A stretch of DNA of 32,483 nucleotides from Bacteroidota bacterium (GCA_021779665.1 JAJYAG010000063.1:1-32483); one strand, 5' to 3'; shown: positions 15,709 through 24,397, counted from the stretch's first letter. Translations and numbers: made by a program. Notes: generated from the sequence alone by a model not told the origin.

Positions 15709-17397
15709 ATGAACCGAATCATCGAATGTGTGCCTAATTTCAGCGAAGGCCGTAATATGGATATCATCAACCAGATTGTAGCTGCAATTACATCTGTTGA
15801 AAAGGTAAAACTTTTAAATATTGATCCGGGTAAAGCTACTAACCGCACTGTGGTTACTTTTGCCGGCGATCCCGACGATGTAATCGAAGCTGCTTTCCGA
15901 GGAGCAAAAAAGGCTTCAGAAGTAATTGATATGAGCAGGCATGCAGGTGAGCATCCACGTTTTGGAGCTACCGATGTTTTGCCCTTGATTCCAATTTCGG
16001 GAATTACCATGGCCGAAACCGTGGAGTATGCCCGGAAACTTGCCAAAAGAATAGGAGAGGAGCTTGAAATTCCGGTTTATTGCTATGCCAACGCAGCTTT
16101 CAGCGAGCTCCGGAGGGAACTGGCTTACTGCCGCTCGGGCGAATACGAAGGACTTGCATCAAAGCTTGAAAAGCCGGAGTGGAAACCCGATTATGGACCA
16201 GCCAGGATAAATGTCCGTTCGGGAGCCATGGCGGTAGGAGCACGCGATTTTTTGATTGCTTACAATGTTAACCTCAATACAACATCTACACGCCGTGCCA
16301 ACGCCATAGCTTTTGATGTGCGCGAAAAAGGCCGTCCCAAACGCGAAGGCGACAGCATAACCGGTAAAATTGTAACCGACGAAAACGGCAATCAGGTTTA
16401 TATTCCCGGTACTTTAAAGAGTGTGCGGGCAATAGGGTGGTTTATCGAAGAATTTGGAATTGCCCAGATTTCGATGAACCTGACCAACATTAATATTACT
16501 TCACTGCATGTTGCATTTGACGAAGTATGTCGCAAGGCTGAGGCCAGGGGCATACGGGTTACAGGTTCTGAAATTGTGGGACTGGTCCCTTTAAATTCGA
16601 TGCTGGAAGCTGGTCGCTATTTTCTTAGAAAACAAAACCGTTCTGTGGGTGTTTCGGACGAAGAGTTGATCAAGATTGCGATAAAGTCACTCGGACTGGA
16701 TGATCTATATAAATTCAAACCTGAAGAAAAGATTATAGAATACGTTTTGGAAGGAACCTCCGGCAAAAAACTGATTTCGATGGATCTCAAGACTTTTACC
16801 AACGAAACGTCATCCGAGTCGCCTGCTCCCGGGGGAGGTTCTGTAGCTGCTTATATGGCTTCATTGGGTGTTGCCCTTGGGAATATGGTGGCCAACCTTT
16901 CTTCTCATAAGGCCGGCTGGGATAACCGTTGGGAAGAATTTTCAAATTGGGCCGACAAAGGCATGCAGCTTCAGAAAAAGCTTCTGAGGCTTGTAGATGA
17001 AGACACTGAAGCTTTCAACCGCATTATGGATGCTTTTGCATTAGGAAAATCGAACGACATGGAAAAGCAGATCCGTACTGCAGCAATTGAAGTAGCTACT
17101 AAACGTGCCATGGAAGTACCTTTCCAGGTGATGCAAACGGGACTTGAAGCCATGGAAGTTGTGAAAGCCATGGCCGAAACCGGGAATCCGAATTCTGTTT
17201 CCGACGCCGGAGTAGGAGCACTGGCGCTCCGTTCGGGTGTACTTGGCGCCTGGCTCAACGTGAAAATTAATGCCAGTGGCCTTAAAGACGAAAATTTCAA
17301 AAGAGAAGTCCTGGAGAAAGGTTCAAAAATAGCAGAGCAGGTAAAGGAATTGGAAAGTGAGATTATTAAAATTGTTGAAGGGAAGATTAAGGTGTAA
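15709..17397 (+). CDS. ftcD: Bifunctional glutamate formimidoyltransferase / formimidoyltetrahydrofolate cyclodeaminase
   Basis: 562 residues from the ATG at 15709; the upstream extension to 15679 runs through the CCCCC palindrome and is not used. The N-terminal formiminotransferase (about 1-325) starts RIIECVPNFSEGRN and has the catalytic-His segment RHAGEHPRFGATDVLP; it moves the formimino group from formiminoglutamate to tetrahydrofolate, releasing glutamate. The C-terminal cyclodeaminase (about 355-560) begins SPAPGGGSVAAYMASLGVAL and makes 5,10-methenyl-THF plus ammonia. The two-domain order is that of the mammalian FTCD enzyme and is common in Bacteroidota. It completes the pathway of this operon, so hutF or hutG is not needed. 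A convergent hairpin follows. Confidence 0.97.
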   Translation: MNRIIECVPNFSEGRNMDIINQIVAAITSVEKVKLLNIDPGKATNRTVVTFAGDPDDVIEAAFRGAKKASEVIDMSRHAGEHPRFGATDVLPLIPISGITMAETVEYARKLAKRIGEELEIPVYCYANAAFSELRRELAYCRSGEYEGLASKLEKPEWKPDYGPARINVRSGAMAVGARDFLIAYNVNLNTTSTRRANAIAFDVREKGRPKREGDSITGKIVTDENGNQVYIPGTLKSVRAIGWFIEEFGIAQISMNLTNINITSLHVAFDEVCRKAEARGIRVTGSEIVGLVPLNSMLEAGRYFLRKQNRSVGVSDEELIKIAIKSLGLDDLYKFKPEEKIIEYVLEGTSGKKLISMDLKTFTNETSSESPAPGGGSVAAYMASLGVALGNMVANLSSHKAGWDNRWEEFSNWADKGMQLQKKLLRLVDEDTEAFNRIMDAFALGKSNDMEKQIRTAAIEVATKRAMEVPFQVMQTGLEAMEVVKAMAETGNPNSVSDAGVGALALRSGVLGAWLNVKINASGLKDENFKREVLEKGSKIAEQVKELESEIIKIVEGKIKV

Positions 17398-17414
17398 CTT
17401 TCCATTTAGAAAAT

Positions 17415-17467
17415 GAAAGCACAAAGACATAGAGATTATTTCTTGTGTTTTTGTGCTTTCGTGTTCA
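17415..17467. terminator. Hairpin built of heptamers between ftcD and doxX, likely bidirectional terminator
   Basis: GAAAGCACAAA (17415-17425) pairs perfectly with TTTGTGCTTTC (17450-17460). Read in sevens, the left half gives AAGCACA, AAGACAT, AGAGATT and the right half TTCTTGT, GTTTTTG, TGCTTTC, GTGTTCA, so it also belongs to the period-7 arrays. It lies between two convergent genes. Confidence 0.65.
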
Positions 17468-17502
17468 TAAACAGCTAAATAGTAGAAATTTATAATTTAG
17501 CT

Positions 17503-17958
17503 TTATTGGATCTTGCTTCTCCATTCCATCAAATTCATTCTATAGTCAGCGGATAATTTTCCGGCACCATAAATTAACAGAAAAATCAGAAGCATCGTCA
17601 TTGCAAAATCAGTGCGGGATTCATGGGCCATATTCCAGAACCCTTTTTCGGTGAGAATAGGAATTTTGGTTGTAATAATGGCAGTTGTCATTATTAATAA
17701 CAGCGGAATAGCGGCTATGCGTGTAAGCAACCCCATTAAAACCAGAATACCGCACGAAATTTCAAAAAATGCTACAAAAACTGCCCATAGTTCCGGGTCC
17801 GGAAAGCCGATCCTTGCAAATCGCCCTGCACCCGCAGTTTCCGAGAAAAGAAACTTTTGTATTCCTTCCGAAAGAAAAACTAAACCTACGATAAGTCTGG
17901 GTATAACGGATCTGTTATCGTTGGTAGTCCTGATAATTTTGAAAATGAATTTATTCAT
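17503..17958 (-). CDS. DoxX family membrane protein
   Basis: 151 residues from the ATG at 17958 (a TTG directly before it is possible). Four hydrophobic helices (VIPRLIVGLVFLSEGIQKF, WAVFVAFFEISCGILVLMGL, RIAAIPLLLIMTTAIITTK, FAMTMLLIFLLIYGAG) in the DoxX arrangement, with the early GLVFLSEGIQKFLF and FFEISCGILVLMGLLTR motifs. DoxX-like proteins sit in the inner membrane; some act with quinone-linked oxidoreductases, but the role of this type is not established. It is separated from the K+ channel gene by 180 bp without a gene and appears to be transcribed alone. Confidence 0.88.
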   Translation of the reverse strand: MNKFIFKIIRTTNDNRSVIPRLIVGLVFLSEGIQKFLFSETAGAGRFARIGFPDPELWAVFVAFFEISCGILVLMGLLTRIAAIPLLLIMTTAIITTKIPILTEKGFWNMAHESRTDFAMTMLLIFLLIYGAGKLSADYRMNLMEWRSKIQ

Positions 17959-18138
17959 CAAAGTTTAGTTGTATCAGTATAGTAAACAAATTACAACCAA
18001 ATTGTTCTTTTTTAAACCAACCATGGTTCCGATGCTGAAGTGCATAAGGTCACGTTCCTAAAAAGCGGTTTGCATGACACTCACGGAATGACTATGCATT
18101 GTTTCACATCTGTTAAACTTGAAGAGGACTTCCTAAAT

Positions 18139-18930
18139 TCACAGCTCTTTTCCGCAGTGAGGGCATTTTGGATGATCCTGATGTTTTTTATTTACTTTTT
18201 CCATAAATCCGGCACTTATTAGTCCTGTAGGAAGTGCTACAAGTCCGATACCCAGAAGCGCAATAAAACCGCTAACCACTTTTCCAATGCTTGTAACAGG
18301 GTATACATCGCCATATCCGACAGTAGTAAGCGTTGCTACAGCCCACCAGAGACATGCCAGTATATTTGGAAATTTATCGGGTTGCACGTCCCCTTCAATA
18401 TAAAACATCAGAATTGAAGCAATTATCAGAATTAATGTAGTAAGTGTCACAGTTATCGTTAGTTCTTCTTTTTTCTCTTTCATCACTTCCCAGATAATAT
18501 TAAGAGAACTATTATACCGGTTTAGCTTTAAAACTCTGAAAAACCTCATTAACCTTAAAATTCTAAGAAAGCGCAGGTCCATTTTTATGATGAAAGGAAG
18601 ATAAAAAGGTAAAATAGCCGCAAGATCTATAATTCCGTAGGCTGAAAACATAAATTTTAAAACGGATTTAGTGCGCGAAGGAGATGGATGTGTCAGATCG
18701 GAAATATAAATCCGAAGAAAATATTCAATTGAAAAAACTGCAATCGAGAAGAGTTCAAATGCTTTAAAAAATTGATGATAAGGCTTTTCTATATCAGGAA
18801 GAGTTTCCAGCACAATGGAGAAAACATTCAATAGGATAAGCCCCATAATGAAATAATCGAAAACATGATTGACTTTCGACCTTTGGGCTCCTTTGTCAAT
18901 CAAATTATAGATCTTAGTTTTAAGTTTCAT
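18139..18930 (-). CDS. Voltage-gated-type potassium channel with C-terminal zinc-ribbon-like tail
   Basis: 263 residues from the ATG at 18930. Six-helix ion-transport fold: S1 (FDYFIMGLILLNVFSIVLE), S2-S3, an S4 with regularly spaced Arg (RFLRILRLMRFFRVLKLNR), S5, the pore loop with the K+ selectivity filter TTVGYGD, and S6 (VVSGFIALLGIGLVALPTGL). It probably passes K+ out of the cell on depolarisation. The extreme C-terminus has CPHCGK, half of a zinc-ribbon motif, seen in some bacterial Kv relatives; metal binding is unproven. It is last in a same-strand series after DUF1361 (30 bp apart). Confidence 0.93.
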   Translation of the reverse strand: MKLKTKIYNLIDKGAQRSKVNHVFDYFIMGLILLNVFSIVLETLPDIEKPYHQFFKAFELFSIAVFSIEYFLRIYISDLTHPSPSRTKSVLKFMFSAYGIIDLAAILPFYLPFIIKMDLRFLRILRLMRFFRVLKLNRYNSSLNIIWEVMKEKKEELTITVTLTTLILIIASILMFYIEGDVQPDKFPNILACLWWAVATLTTVGYGDVYPVTSIGKVVSGFIALLGIGLVALPTGLISAGFMEKVNKKHQDHPKCPHCGKEL

Positions 18931-18960
18931 TTCTTTAACCGACAATTGGATTTATATTAG

Positions 18961-19644
18961 CTACTTCACATCTTTGTCTTCACGGTTACCCGCCTCTATA
19001 GCTTTAATAGGCCAGTAAAACATATTGAGCAGCACGCCCATCAGCAAAGTCATGGCATAAGCACGCGGATGTGAAAACGGATTGATAATATCGCTAGTTA
19101 TATTGTAAATTAGTTTGAAAGGTTCCTGAATTACATCCCAACTATTCCATCGGAGGTAACGTCCTATGTAAATACCAAAGCCACCCATAAATAGAAGTAA
19201 AACAGAAATATAATGTACCCACGTACGGGAAATAAATCGTTTCAGAAACATTTCTATATTAAAAAGGCTTGCAAAGCCAAACATCAATCCAGTCCAGGCG
19301 TACGCCAGAATCATGATCAGGTCGTACCACACAGGTACAGAATTGTCATCGTAAAGGTGAAAAAGATCCGTGAGGATGTAAGGAGCGTTTGGAAAAAACA
19401 AAAGCCAGGTTATAAGAATTATGCTCACATACCACTTTTTGTAATGAAGATTTGTTTTCATCATGAAGATCATGCTCAGTGCCCATGGGATAAAAGCCAG
19501 AAACAGGTTCCAGTTGAGAAACAAAAACATCTCGGTTTTTGTGAAGAAAACCCTGAAAACGGACATTGAGAAACAGATAAGACTCATCACCAGTAACAAG
19601 ATAGTGAGATGGTAACGTTGGTATTTTTTTAAAAGTTCAAACAT
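18961..19644 (-). CDS. DUF1361 integral membrane protein
   Basis: 227 residues with six or seven predicted membrane helices. Family signatures of DUF1361 are visible: LNWNLFLAFIPWALS, LLFFPNAPYILTDLFHL and GFGIYIGRYLRWNSWDV. Function unknown. Its start overlaps the end of the diacylglycerol kinase gene by 16 bp, indicating translational coupling, and the K+ channel follows 30 bp later, so a membrane-related operon dgk-DUF1361-channel is likely. Confidence 0.9.
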   Translation of the reverse strand: MFELLKKYQRYHLTILLLVMSLICFSMSVFRVFFTKTEMFLFLNWNLFLAFIPWALSMIFMMKTNLHYKKWYVSIILITWLLFFPNAPYILTDLFHLYDDNSVPVWYDLIMILAYAWTGLMFGFASLFNIEMFLKRFISRTWVHYISVLLLFMGGFGIYIGRYLRWNSWDVIQEPFKLIYNITSDIINPFSHPRAYAMTLLMGVLLNMFYWPIKAIEAGNREDKDVK

Positions 19645-20015
19645 AAATTAAGTATTTTTGGAAGGAAAATGATTAACCCCGAAACTAACGCTCCCGCCGC
19701 AATAAATAGTACAGCCAGAGCCGAGAGGTCCTTAATTTTTTTGATAAGTTCGTGATATTGAGGCGAAACAAAGTTGCATATATATTCAATAGCCGAATTA
19801 AAAGCTTCGGCAGCAAAAACCAGGCTAATTGCGAGCACGATAACGATCCATTCCCAGCTCGAGATTTTAAGGAGTACACCAGCAATAATAGCTGTGATAG
19901 CGGCTGCAAGGTGAATACGGGCATTGTGTTCCTCGCCGATAAGTACTTTCCATCCCTGGAAGGCATAAGTAAAGCTTTTAAGACGGGCTTTTATGGAAAA
20001 GGGCTTTTTAGTCAT
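19629..20015 (-). CDS. Diacylglycerol/undecaprenol kinase family protein
   Basis: 128 residues, typical for the small integral-membrane DAGK family. The N-terminal amphipathic part (RLKSFTYAFQGWKVLIGEEHNARIHL) carries the conserved Glu-x-Asn/His-Arg pattern, and the active-site helix is FAAEAFNSAIEYICNFVSP with E, N and E as in DgkA/UdpK, followed by KIKDLSALAVLF. It phosphorylates diacylglycerol or, as in many non-proteobacterial members, undecaprenol. Which lipid is used cannot be told here. It is preceded by a heptamer array and overlaps the next gene. Confidence 0.93.
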   Translation of the reverse strand: MTKKPFSIKARLKSFTYAFQGWKVLIGEEHNARIHLAAAITAIIAGVLLKISSWEWIVIVLAISLVFAAEAFNSAIEYICNFVSPQYHELIKKIKDLSALAVLFIAAGALVSGLIIFLPKILNLCLNF

Positions 20016-20021
20016 ATTTTA

Positions 20022-20056
20022 GTCGTAAGTATCAGGTCGTAAGTCGTAAGACTCAC
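20022..20056. repeat. Heptanucleotide array (GTCGTAA unit) downstream of ygiQ
   Basis: Five units in phase: GTCGTAA, GTATCAG, GTCGTAA, GTCGTAA, GACTCAC. The reverse complement of the unit is the unit of the array on the other side of ygiQ. It lies 6 bp upstream of the dgk start codon. Confidence 0.8.
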
Positions 20057-20114
20057 GGAATGAACAAAAACATTCCAAAAATAGGAATTATAAAATAAAA
20101 GGAGAGGAGGAAAC

Positions 20115-21953
20115 CTAAATATTCTTACCGTGCTTGTTCTTAAATCCCTTGCCAGGCTTTTTAAACAACGATGCAGCGAGCTGATTCAACCCTTTTTTGT
20201 AAAGATACGATTCCAGTTCCGACCGGTATTCAGGTTTATACCAGAAGAAAAATTTATGCTGCAACTGCCGGTCTTCCTTTTTAAAGGGCACGAAAACCTG
20301 TTCGAGGGTGTACGGATCGATGCCGGTGTGGTAAATTACCGATGAAAGTGTCATAGGCGTTGGTGTAAACTCCTGTACCTGCTCCAGGTGGTAGTGCATC
20401 TGACTTGTTTTTGCAGCAAGGTTCGCCATATCTATGTTCCGGGTGCCGGGATGAGCTGAAATCAGATACGGAATAAGCTGCTGCTTCACGTTATGCTTCT
20501 GATTGTATTGCTCGAATTGCATTTTAAGCTGTTCAAACAATTTGAAGGAAGGTTTGCGCATCATTCTCAGCACGTGGTCTTCGGTGTGTTCCGGGGCAAC
20601 CTTCAACCTTCCGGAAACATGTTTCTGGAGTACCTCGTTCAGGTATTTTTTATGCGAAGGATGCGGATATGGGTTCTGAATAAACAAATCGTAGCGGATG
20701 CCACTGCCAATGGTTACTTTTTTAATTCCTTCGAGAGATGATACTTTTTTGTAAAGGTCCATCAAAGGAGTATGATCGGTATTAAGGTTTTTGCACACCT
20801 TGGGGTGAATGCACGAATATCGGCTGCATTTGGCACAGATTTCAGGGTTGAGGCCTTTCATCCGGTACATATTGGCCGAGGGGCCGCCCAGATCGCTGAG
20901 ATGTCCTTTAAAGTCGGGTTGGGAGGCAATTTCCTGTACCTCTTTTAAAATGGACTGTTCGGAGCGACTTTGTACAAACTTTCCCTGATGAGCAGAGATG
21001 GTACAGAAGCTGCATCCGCCAAAGCAACCACGGTGTATATTAACCGAGTATCGAATCATTTCAAATGCGGGTATGGCTCCTTTCTTTTCGTACCGGGGAT
21101 GCGGTATACGATAGTATTTTAAAGCATAGGGCTCGTCAATTTCTTCCTGGGTATAGTTGCTGTAGGGAGGATTAATAACTACAGCTTTACTGCCATGATG
21201 CTGAATAAGCCGAGCACTGAAAAGTTTATTGGATTCTTCCTCGATAGTCTTGAACGAAAGGGCAAAATCCTTCTTATTTTTCAAACAATCCTCGTAGCTG
21301 GCTATGGTTTTTGTGATGACCTCCGAAGCTGGAATGGTTTCGGGAACGCACAGGTAAGCCGTTTGCGGAATATTTTTAAGTTGCGAAACAGGAGTCCCAG
21401 CCTGAATAGCTTTTACTATATCTTTTAAAGGTTTTTCGCCCATTCCGTAAACAAGCAGGTCGGCATTGGTTTCGGCCAGTATGGAAGGTTTAATTTTATC
21501 AAGCCAGTAATCGTAATGAGTGAGCCGGCGCAGTGAAGCCTCTATTCCGCCAATAATTACAGGAACATCCGGATAGAGTTGCTTCAGTATGTTTGTATAA
21601 ACGGTTGTGGCATAATCGGGCCGGTTTCCTGCTTTCCCTCCGGGAGAGTAAGCGTCGTCGCTGCGTTTGCGTTTGTTACCGGTGTAATTGTTAATCATGG
21701 AGTCCATGCTGCCCGAGGAAACTCCGAAAAACAGTCGTGGCCTGCCGAGCTTTTTAAAATCACGCAAATCGTCCTGCCAGTTTGGCTGAGGTATCACAGC
21801 AACTTTTAACCCCATTTTCTCCAGCAACCGGGCAAGCACAGCAATACCAAACGATGGATGATCGATATATGCATCGCCGCTAATTAATATCACGTCGGCA
21901 TATGTCCATCCCAAAGCCTGCATTTCTTTAACTGATGTGGGAAGCCAGGACAT
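20115..21953 (-). CDS. YgiQ family radical SAM protein
   Basis: 612 residues, the usual length. N-terminal domain resembling the B12-binding/UPF0313 region (ADVILISGDAYIDHPSFG, FFGVSSGSMDSMINNYT), then the radical SAM core with the iron-sulfur motif in RGCFGGCSFC (Cys310, Cys314, Cys317). A second Cys-rich stretch (CAKCSRYSCIHPKVCKN, about 400) may hold another cluster. The C-terminus (QEFTPTPMTLSSVIYHTG) fits the DUF3362 part. The substrate of YgiQ is not established. The gene is flanked on both sides by heptamer arrays in opposite orientation; dgk follows 100 bp downstream. Confidence 0.95.
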   Translation of the reverse strand: MSWLPTSVKEMQALGWTYADVILISGDAYIDHPSFGIAVLARLLEKMGLKVAVIPQPNWQDDLRDFKKLGRPRLFFGVSSGSMDSMINNYTGNKRKRSDDAYSPGGKAGNRPDYATTVYTNILKQLYPDVPVIIGGIEASLRRLTHYDYWLDKIKPSILAETNADLLVYGMGEKPLKDIVKAIQAGTPVSQLKNIPQTAYLCVPETIPASEVITKTIASYEDCLKNKKDFALSFKTIEEESNKLFSARLIQHHGSKAVVINPPYSNYTQEEIDEPYALKYYRIPHPRYEKKGAIPAFEMIRYSVNIHRGCFGGCSFCTISAHQGKFVQSRSEQSILKEVQEIASQPDFKGHLSDLGGPSANMYRMKGLNPEICAKCSRYSCIHPKVCKNLNTDHTPLMDLYKKVSSLEGIKKVTIGSGIRYDLFIQNPYPHPSHKKYLNEVLQKHVSGRLKVAPEHTEDHVLRMMRKPSFKLFEQLKMQFEQYNQKHNVKQQLIPYLISAHPGTRNIDMANLAAKTSQMHYHLEQVQEFTPTPMTLSSVIYHTGIDPYTLEQVFVPFKKEDRQLQHKFFFWYKPEYRSELESYLYKKGLNQLAASLFKKPGKGFKNKHGKNI

Positions 21954-21959
21954 GATCGG

Positions 21960-22018
21960 GTTACGTGTTACGGGTTACAGGTGTGTTTGTCTTACGACTT
22001 ACTACTTACGATTTACTA
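21960..22018. repeat. Double heptanucleotide array (GTTACGN and CTTACGA units) between folE and ygiQ
   Basis: First block from 21960: GTTACGT, GTTACGG, GTTACAG. After 10 bp, second block from 21991: CTTACGA, CTTACTA, CTTACGA, TTTACTA, running directly into the folE stop (22019-22021). The whole 65-bp gap between folE and ygiQ is made of these units. Confidence 0.85.
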
Positions 22019-22663
22019 CTAGTGAAGCTTTACCCCAATTAAATGTATAAACTCTTCCCTTGTCTTTGTTTCGCGCATAAACGAACCTGTGAATGCCGAT
22101 GTTGTCGTAACAGAGTTTTGTTTCTGGATACCGCGCATCATCATGCAAAGGTGATGAGCTTCAATAACCACGGCCACACCCATGGGATTCAGAGATTCCT
22201 GGATACAATCGCGGATCTGCATGGTAAGGCGTTCCTGCACCTGGAGACGGCGGGCAAAAGCATCCACTACACGGGCTATTTTGCTCAAACCTGTAATTTT
22301 ACCATCGGGAATATAGGCAACATGCGCTTTTCCATAAAACGGTATCATATGATGCTCGCACATGGAATAAACTTCAATATCCTTAACCAGCACCATTTGC
22401 TTATAATCTTCATGAAAAGTGGCTGAACCTATAATTTCTTTAGGATCAAGGTTGTAGCCATGTGTGAGGAACTGCATGGCTTTTGCAACCCGGAGGGGGG
22501 TGTCTTTTAAACCTTCCCGTTCAGGATCGGTATCGATAACATCTAAAATGCTGCGATATAATCCCGACAGCTTTTCGGTGTTTTCGCGGTGATATTTTTC
22601 GTATTTGGTATAGCCGTCCTCATCTATGATGCCGGCAAGCTTATAAATATGATCGTTACTCAT
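22019..22663 (-). CDS. folE: GTP cyclohydrolase I
   Basis: 214 residues, normal length. Converts GTP to 7,8-dihydroneopterin triphosphate, the first step to folate and other pterins. Zinc and catalytic residues are visible: [19 protein letters not shown] (Cys and His ligands), [35 protein letters not shown] (second Cys and His) and the C-terminal TREEFIHLI. Its start codon shares one base with the stop of the preceding PTPS-family gene (TAATG type), so the two are translated together, suggesting flow of dihydroneopterin triphosphate into the PTPS-family enzyme. Confidence 0.97.
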   Translation of the reverse strand: MSNDHIYKLAGIIDEDGYTKYEKYHRENTEKLSGLYRSILDVIDTDPEREGLKDTPLRVAKAMQFLTHGYNLDPKEIIGSATFHEDYKQMVLVKDIEVYSMCEHHMIPFYGKAHVAYIPDGKITGLSKIARVVDAFARRLQVQERLTMQIRDCIQESLNPMGVAVVIEAHHLCMMMRGIQKQNSVTTTSAFTGSFMRETKTREEFIHLIGVKLH

Positions 22664-23073
22664 TATCCAAAATATTCGATAATATTATTTTCGGTTTCTT
22701 CTATTTTTATGCTGTGAAGCTCAATTCCAAGGTTTTTAATATGAGGCTCAAGTTGCTGCCAGATGGCGATGGCAAGATTCTCCGAAGAGGCTATCAATCC
22801 CCTCATGAACGCCACTTCGATGTTTATATTTTTATGATCGAGCTTTTCTACAATATTTTCGTTTATAATTTTACTTAGGGTTTTTAGGTTTACCACATAA
22901 CCGGTCTCCGGATTAAGTTCTCCCTTAACTGTTACAAACAAAGTGTAATTATGACCGTGCCAGTTTGGATTGGAGCACTTTCCAAAGATTTCTTTGTTTT
23001 TCTCATCGTCCCATTCGGGCCGAAACATACGGTGCGCGGCGTTAAAGCGTTCGCGGCGTGTGAGGTATATCAT
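22663..23073 (-). CDS. 6-pyruvoyl-tetrahydropterin synthase / QueD family protein
   Basis: 136 residues from the ATG at 23073; a TTG start 8 codons upstream would overlap the predicted -7 element. Zinc ligands are His in FNAAHRM and the two His in WHGHNY; the catalytic Cys is in [14 protein letters not shown], and LDHKNIN and the late Glu complete the site. The spacing C-x5-HGHNY and the stretch [16 protein letters not shown] are like animal PTPS rather than the C-x3-HGH of E. coli QueD. Both use dihydroneopterin triphosphate made by FolE, which is encoded immediately downstream with a 1-bp overlap. The product may be 6-carboxytetrahydropterin (queuosine route) or 6-pyruvoyltetrahydropterin (biopterin route); no other que gene or sepiapterin reductase is in view. 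Confidence 0.92.
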   Translation of the reverse strand: MIYLTRRERFNAAHRMFRPEWDDEKNKEIFGKCSNPNWHGHNYTLFVTVKGELNPETGYVVNLKTLSKIINENIVEKLDHKNINIEVAFMRGLIASSENLAIAIWQQLEPHIKNLGIELHSIKIEETENNIIEYFG

Positions 23074-23094
23074 ATTTGAATTCTTAAAATCACG

Positions 23095-23102
23095 CAAAGT
23101 TA
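23095..23102 (-). promoter_or_regulatory. -7 element upstream of the PTPS-folE pair
   Basis: TAACTTTG on the minus strand fits TAnnTTTG exactly and lies 22 bp before the ATG at 23073. No good TTTG -33 box is found at the right distance, so confidence is limited. Confidence 0.4.
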
Positions 23103-23191
23103 ACTATTTTAATTTTGTGGCTCAGGGTTTAAATCTGATATTAATCACTCCAAACCTTTATTAATACTTTCAGTATAAGGTGAAAAAAAGC

Positions 23192-24352
23192 ATGAGAACA
23201 AAAATAGTCTGCTTATTACTTGTCAGCATCGTTTTCAAAAATCTAAAGGCCGATGAGGCTCCTCTGGCGTTTATACCTGGCGGTAATGTGAAACCCATAA
23301 ACAATACCGATGTTCAATTGGATCACGAAACTATTGATATCTATCTCCTACCTTATAAATATTCAGTGGAAGTGAATTATTATTTTAAAAATACCGGAAA
23401 AGCTCAAAAAATTATGATGGGGTTCCCGAGCAATAAGGAAACCAAAGTAATGGATTATAAAGTGTATGAGAACAACGTTTCGTTACCGACGACTAATCGT
23501 CCGGGCAATTGGGAGTTTAACCTGAAGAATGTTGGAGCGCAGTTTTACGAAAACCCGATTAATTCTTTCGAATGTTTTGAAGTTGAATTTAAGGAAGGTG
23601 AGACAAAGCATCTTAAAGATGTTTTTAGCCAAAGCTATACAGATGATTATGATGGCTTTACTTGTTCCTTTTTTTATATTTTGAAGACAGGTAGTTTATG
23701 GAAGGATAGGATAAACTCGGTTAAAATAAGATTGCATACCGAAGAAGCACCTGATGGTTTCAATCTGAAATCAGGCGAACTCAACGAAAAAAAGATATCA
23801 CTTGTAGATTTCTCATGCGAGTATACAAATATTGAGCCTTCGGAAGATCTGATTTTTACCGTTAGAACTTATGATGACTTTAATGTTACCGGTGCATCTT
23901 CGGAGTTATTGCCCAAAAGTTTATTTGCCCCGGCTAACATAAAAGATAACGATTTAACAACTGCATGGATTGAGGGTGTTAAAGGCGATGGAATAGGCGA
24001 AACCATCAGGTTCTTTACAAACAAAAGTCATAATTTAGGTGTAACGCTTCTGATTGATTCCATCGGGATAGTGAATGGCTATACAAAAAGTCCGACAACT
24101 TTCAGGAACAATAGCCGGGTTAAGAAGCTTTTCGTGCGATTTGAAGTTGATAATGACTATGACCCTGAATACAAAAAGCCTCTTGTTAAACCCATAATGC
24201 TGCTTGACACTCCCGAAATGCAGATTATACGTTTTAAAACACCTGTAAAAGCCACCGATATTGAATTCAAAATTGCCGAAATTTATAAAGGCGAAAAATA
24301 TGAGGACACAGCTATTTCGGAAGTGAAATTTTATATTTCTTCGAATAATTAA
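23192..24352 (+). CDS. Secreted protein with C-terminal discoidin-like (NADase-type glycan-binding) domain
   Basis: 386 residues from the ATG at 23192 (an in-frame GTG at 23180 would add four residues; both give a signal peptide, cleaved near LKADE). Residues about 20-225 form a beta-rich N-terminal region with DIYLLPYKYSVEVNYYFKNT, IMMGFPSNKET and CFEVEFKEGE, reminiscent of DUF4424-like secreted proteins. The C-terminal part (about 235-385) has SLFAPANIKDNDLTTAWIEG, VKGDGIGETIRFF and DSIGIVNGYTKSPTTFRNNS, the pattern of the F5/8-type NADase-type glycan-binding domain often found on bacterial surface proteins. Probably a periplasmic or surface carbohydrate-binding protein. Divergent from the PTPS-folE pair. 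Family names are from recall. Confidence 0.75.
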   Translation: MRTKIVCLLLVSIVFKNLKADEAPLAFIPGGNVKPINNTDVQLDHETIDIYLLPYKYSVEVNYYFKNTGKAQKIMMGFPSNKETKVMDYKVYENNVSLPTTNRPGNWEFNLKNVGAQFYENPINSFECFEVEFKEGETKHLKDVFSQSYTDDYDGFTCSFFYILKTGSLWKDRINSVKIRLHTEEAPDGFNLKSGELNEKKISLVDFSCEYTNIEPSEDLIFTVRTYDDFNVTGASSELLPKSLFAPANIKDNDLTTAWIEGVKGDGIGETIRFFTNKSHNLGVTLLIDSIGIVNGYTKSPTTFRNNSRVKKLFVRFEVDNDYDPEYKKPLVKPIMLLDTPEMQIIRFKTPVKATDIEFKIAEIYKGEKYEDTAISEVKFYISSNN

Positions 24353-24397
24353 AACTAAAAATAAACTTACATTTTACTTAGTTAAGTTAAATTCTTC

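Noticed and set aside
15489-16046. Long open frame on the minus strand (185 codons) across hutI and ftcD
   Set aside because: It is antisense to two well-conserved genes and its composition is that of a shadow of their codon use.
18076-20060. 13-bp word ACTCACGGAATGA shared between 18076 region and the array at 20050
   Set aside because: Shared 13-mers are expected several times by chance in a window of this size.
21960-22018. Heptamer arrays considered as a CRISPR-like array
   Set aside because: Units are contiguous 7-bp repeats without spacers, and no cas genes are present.
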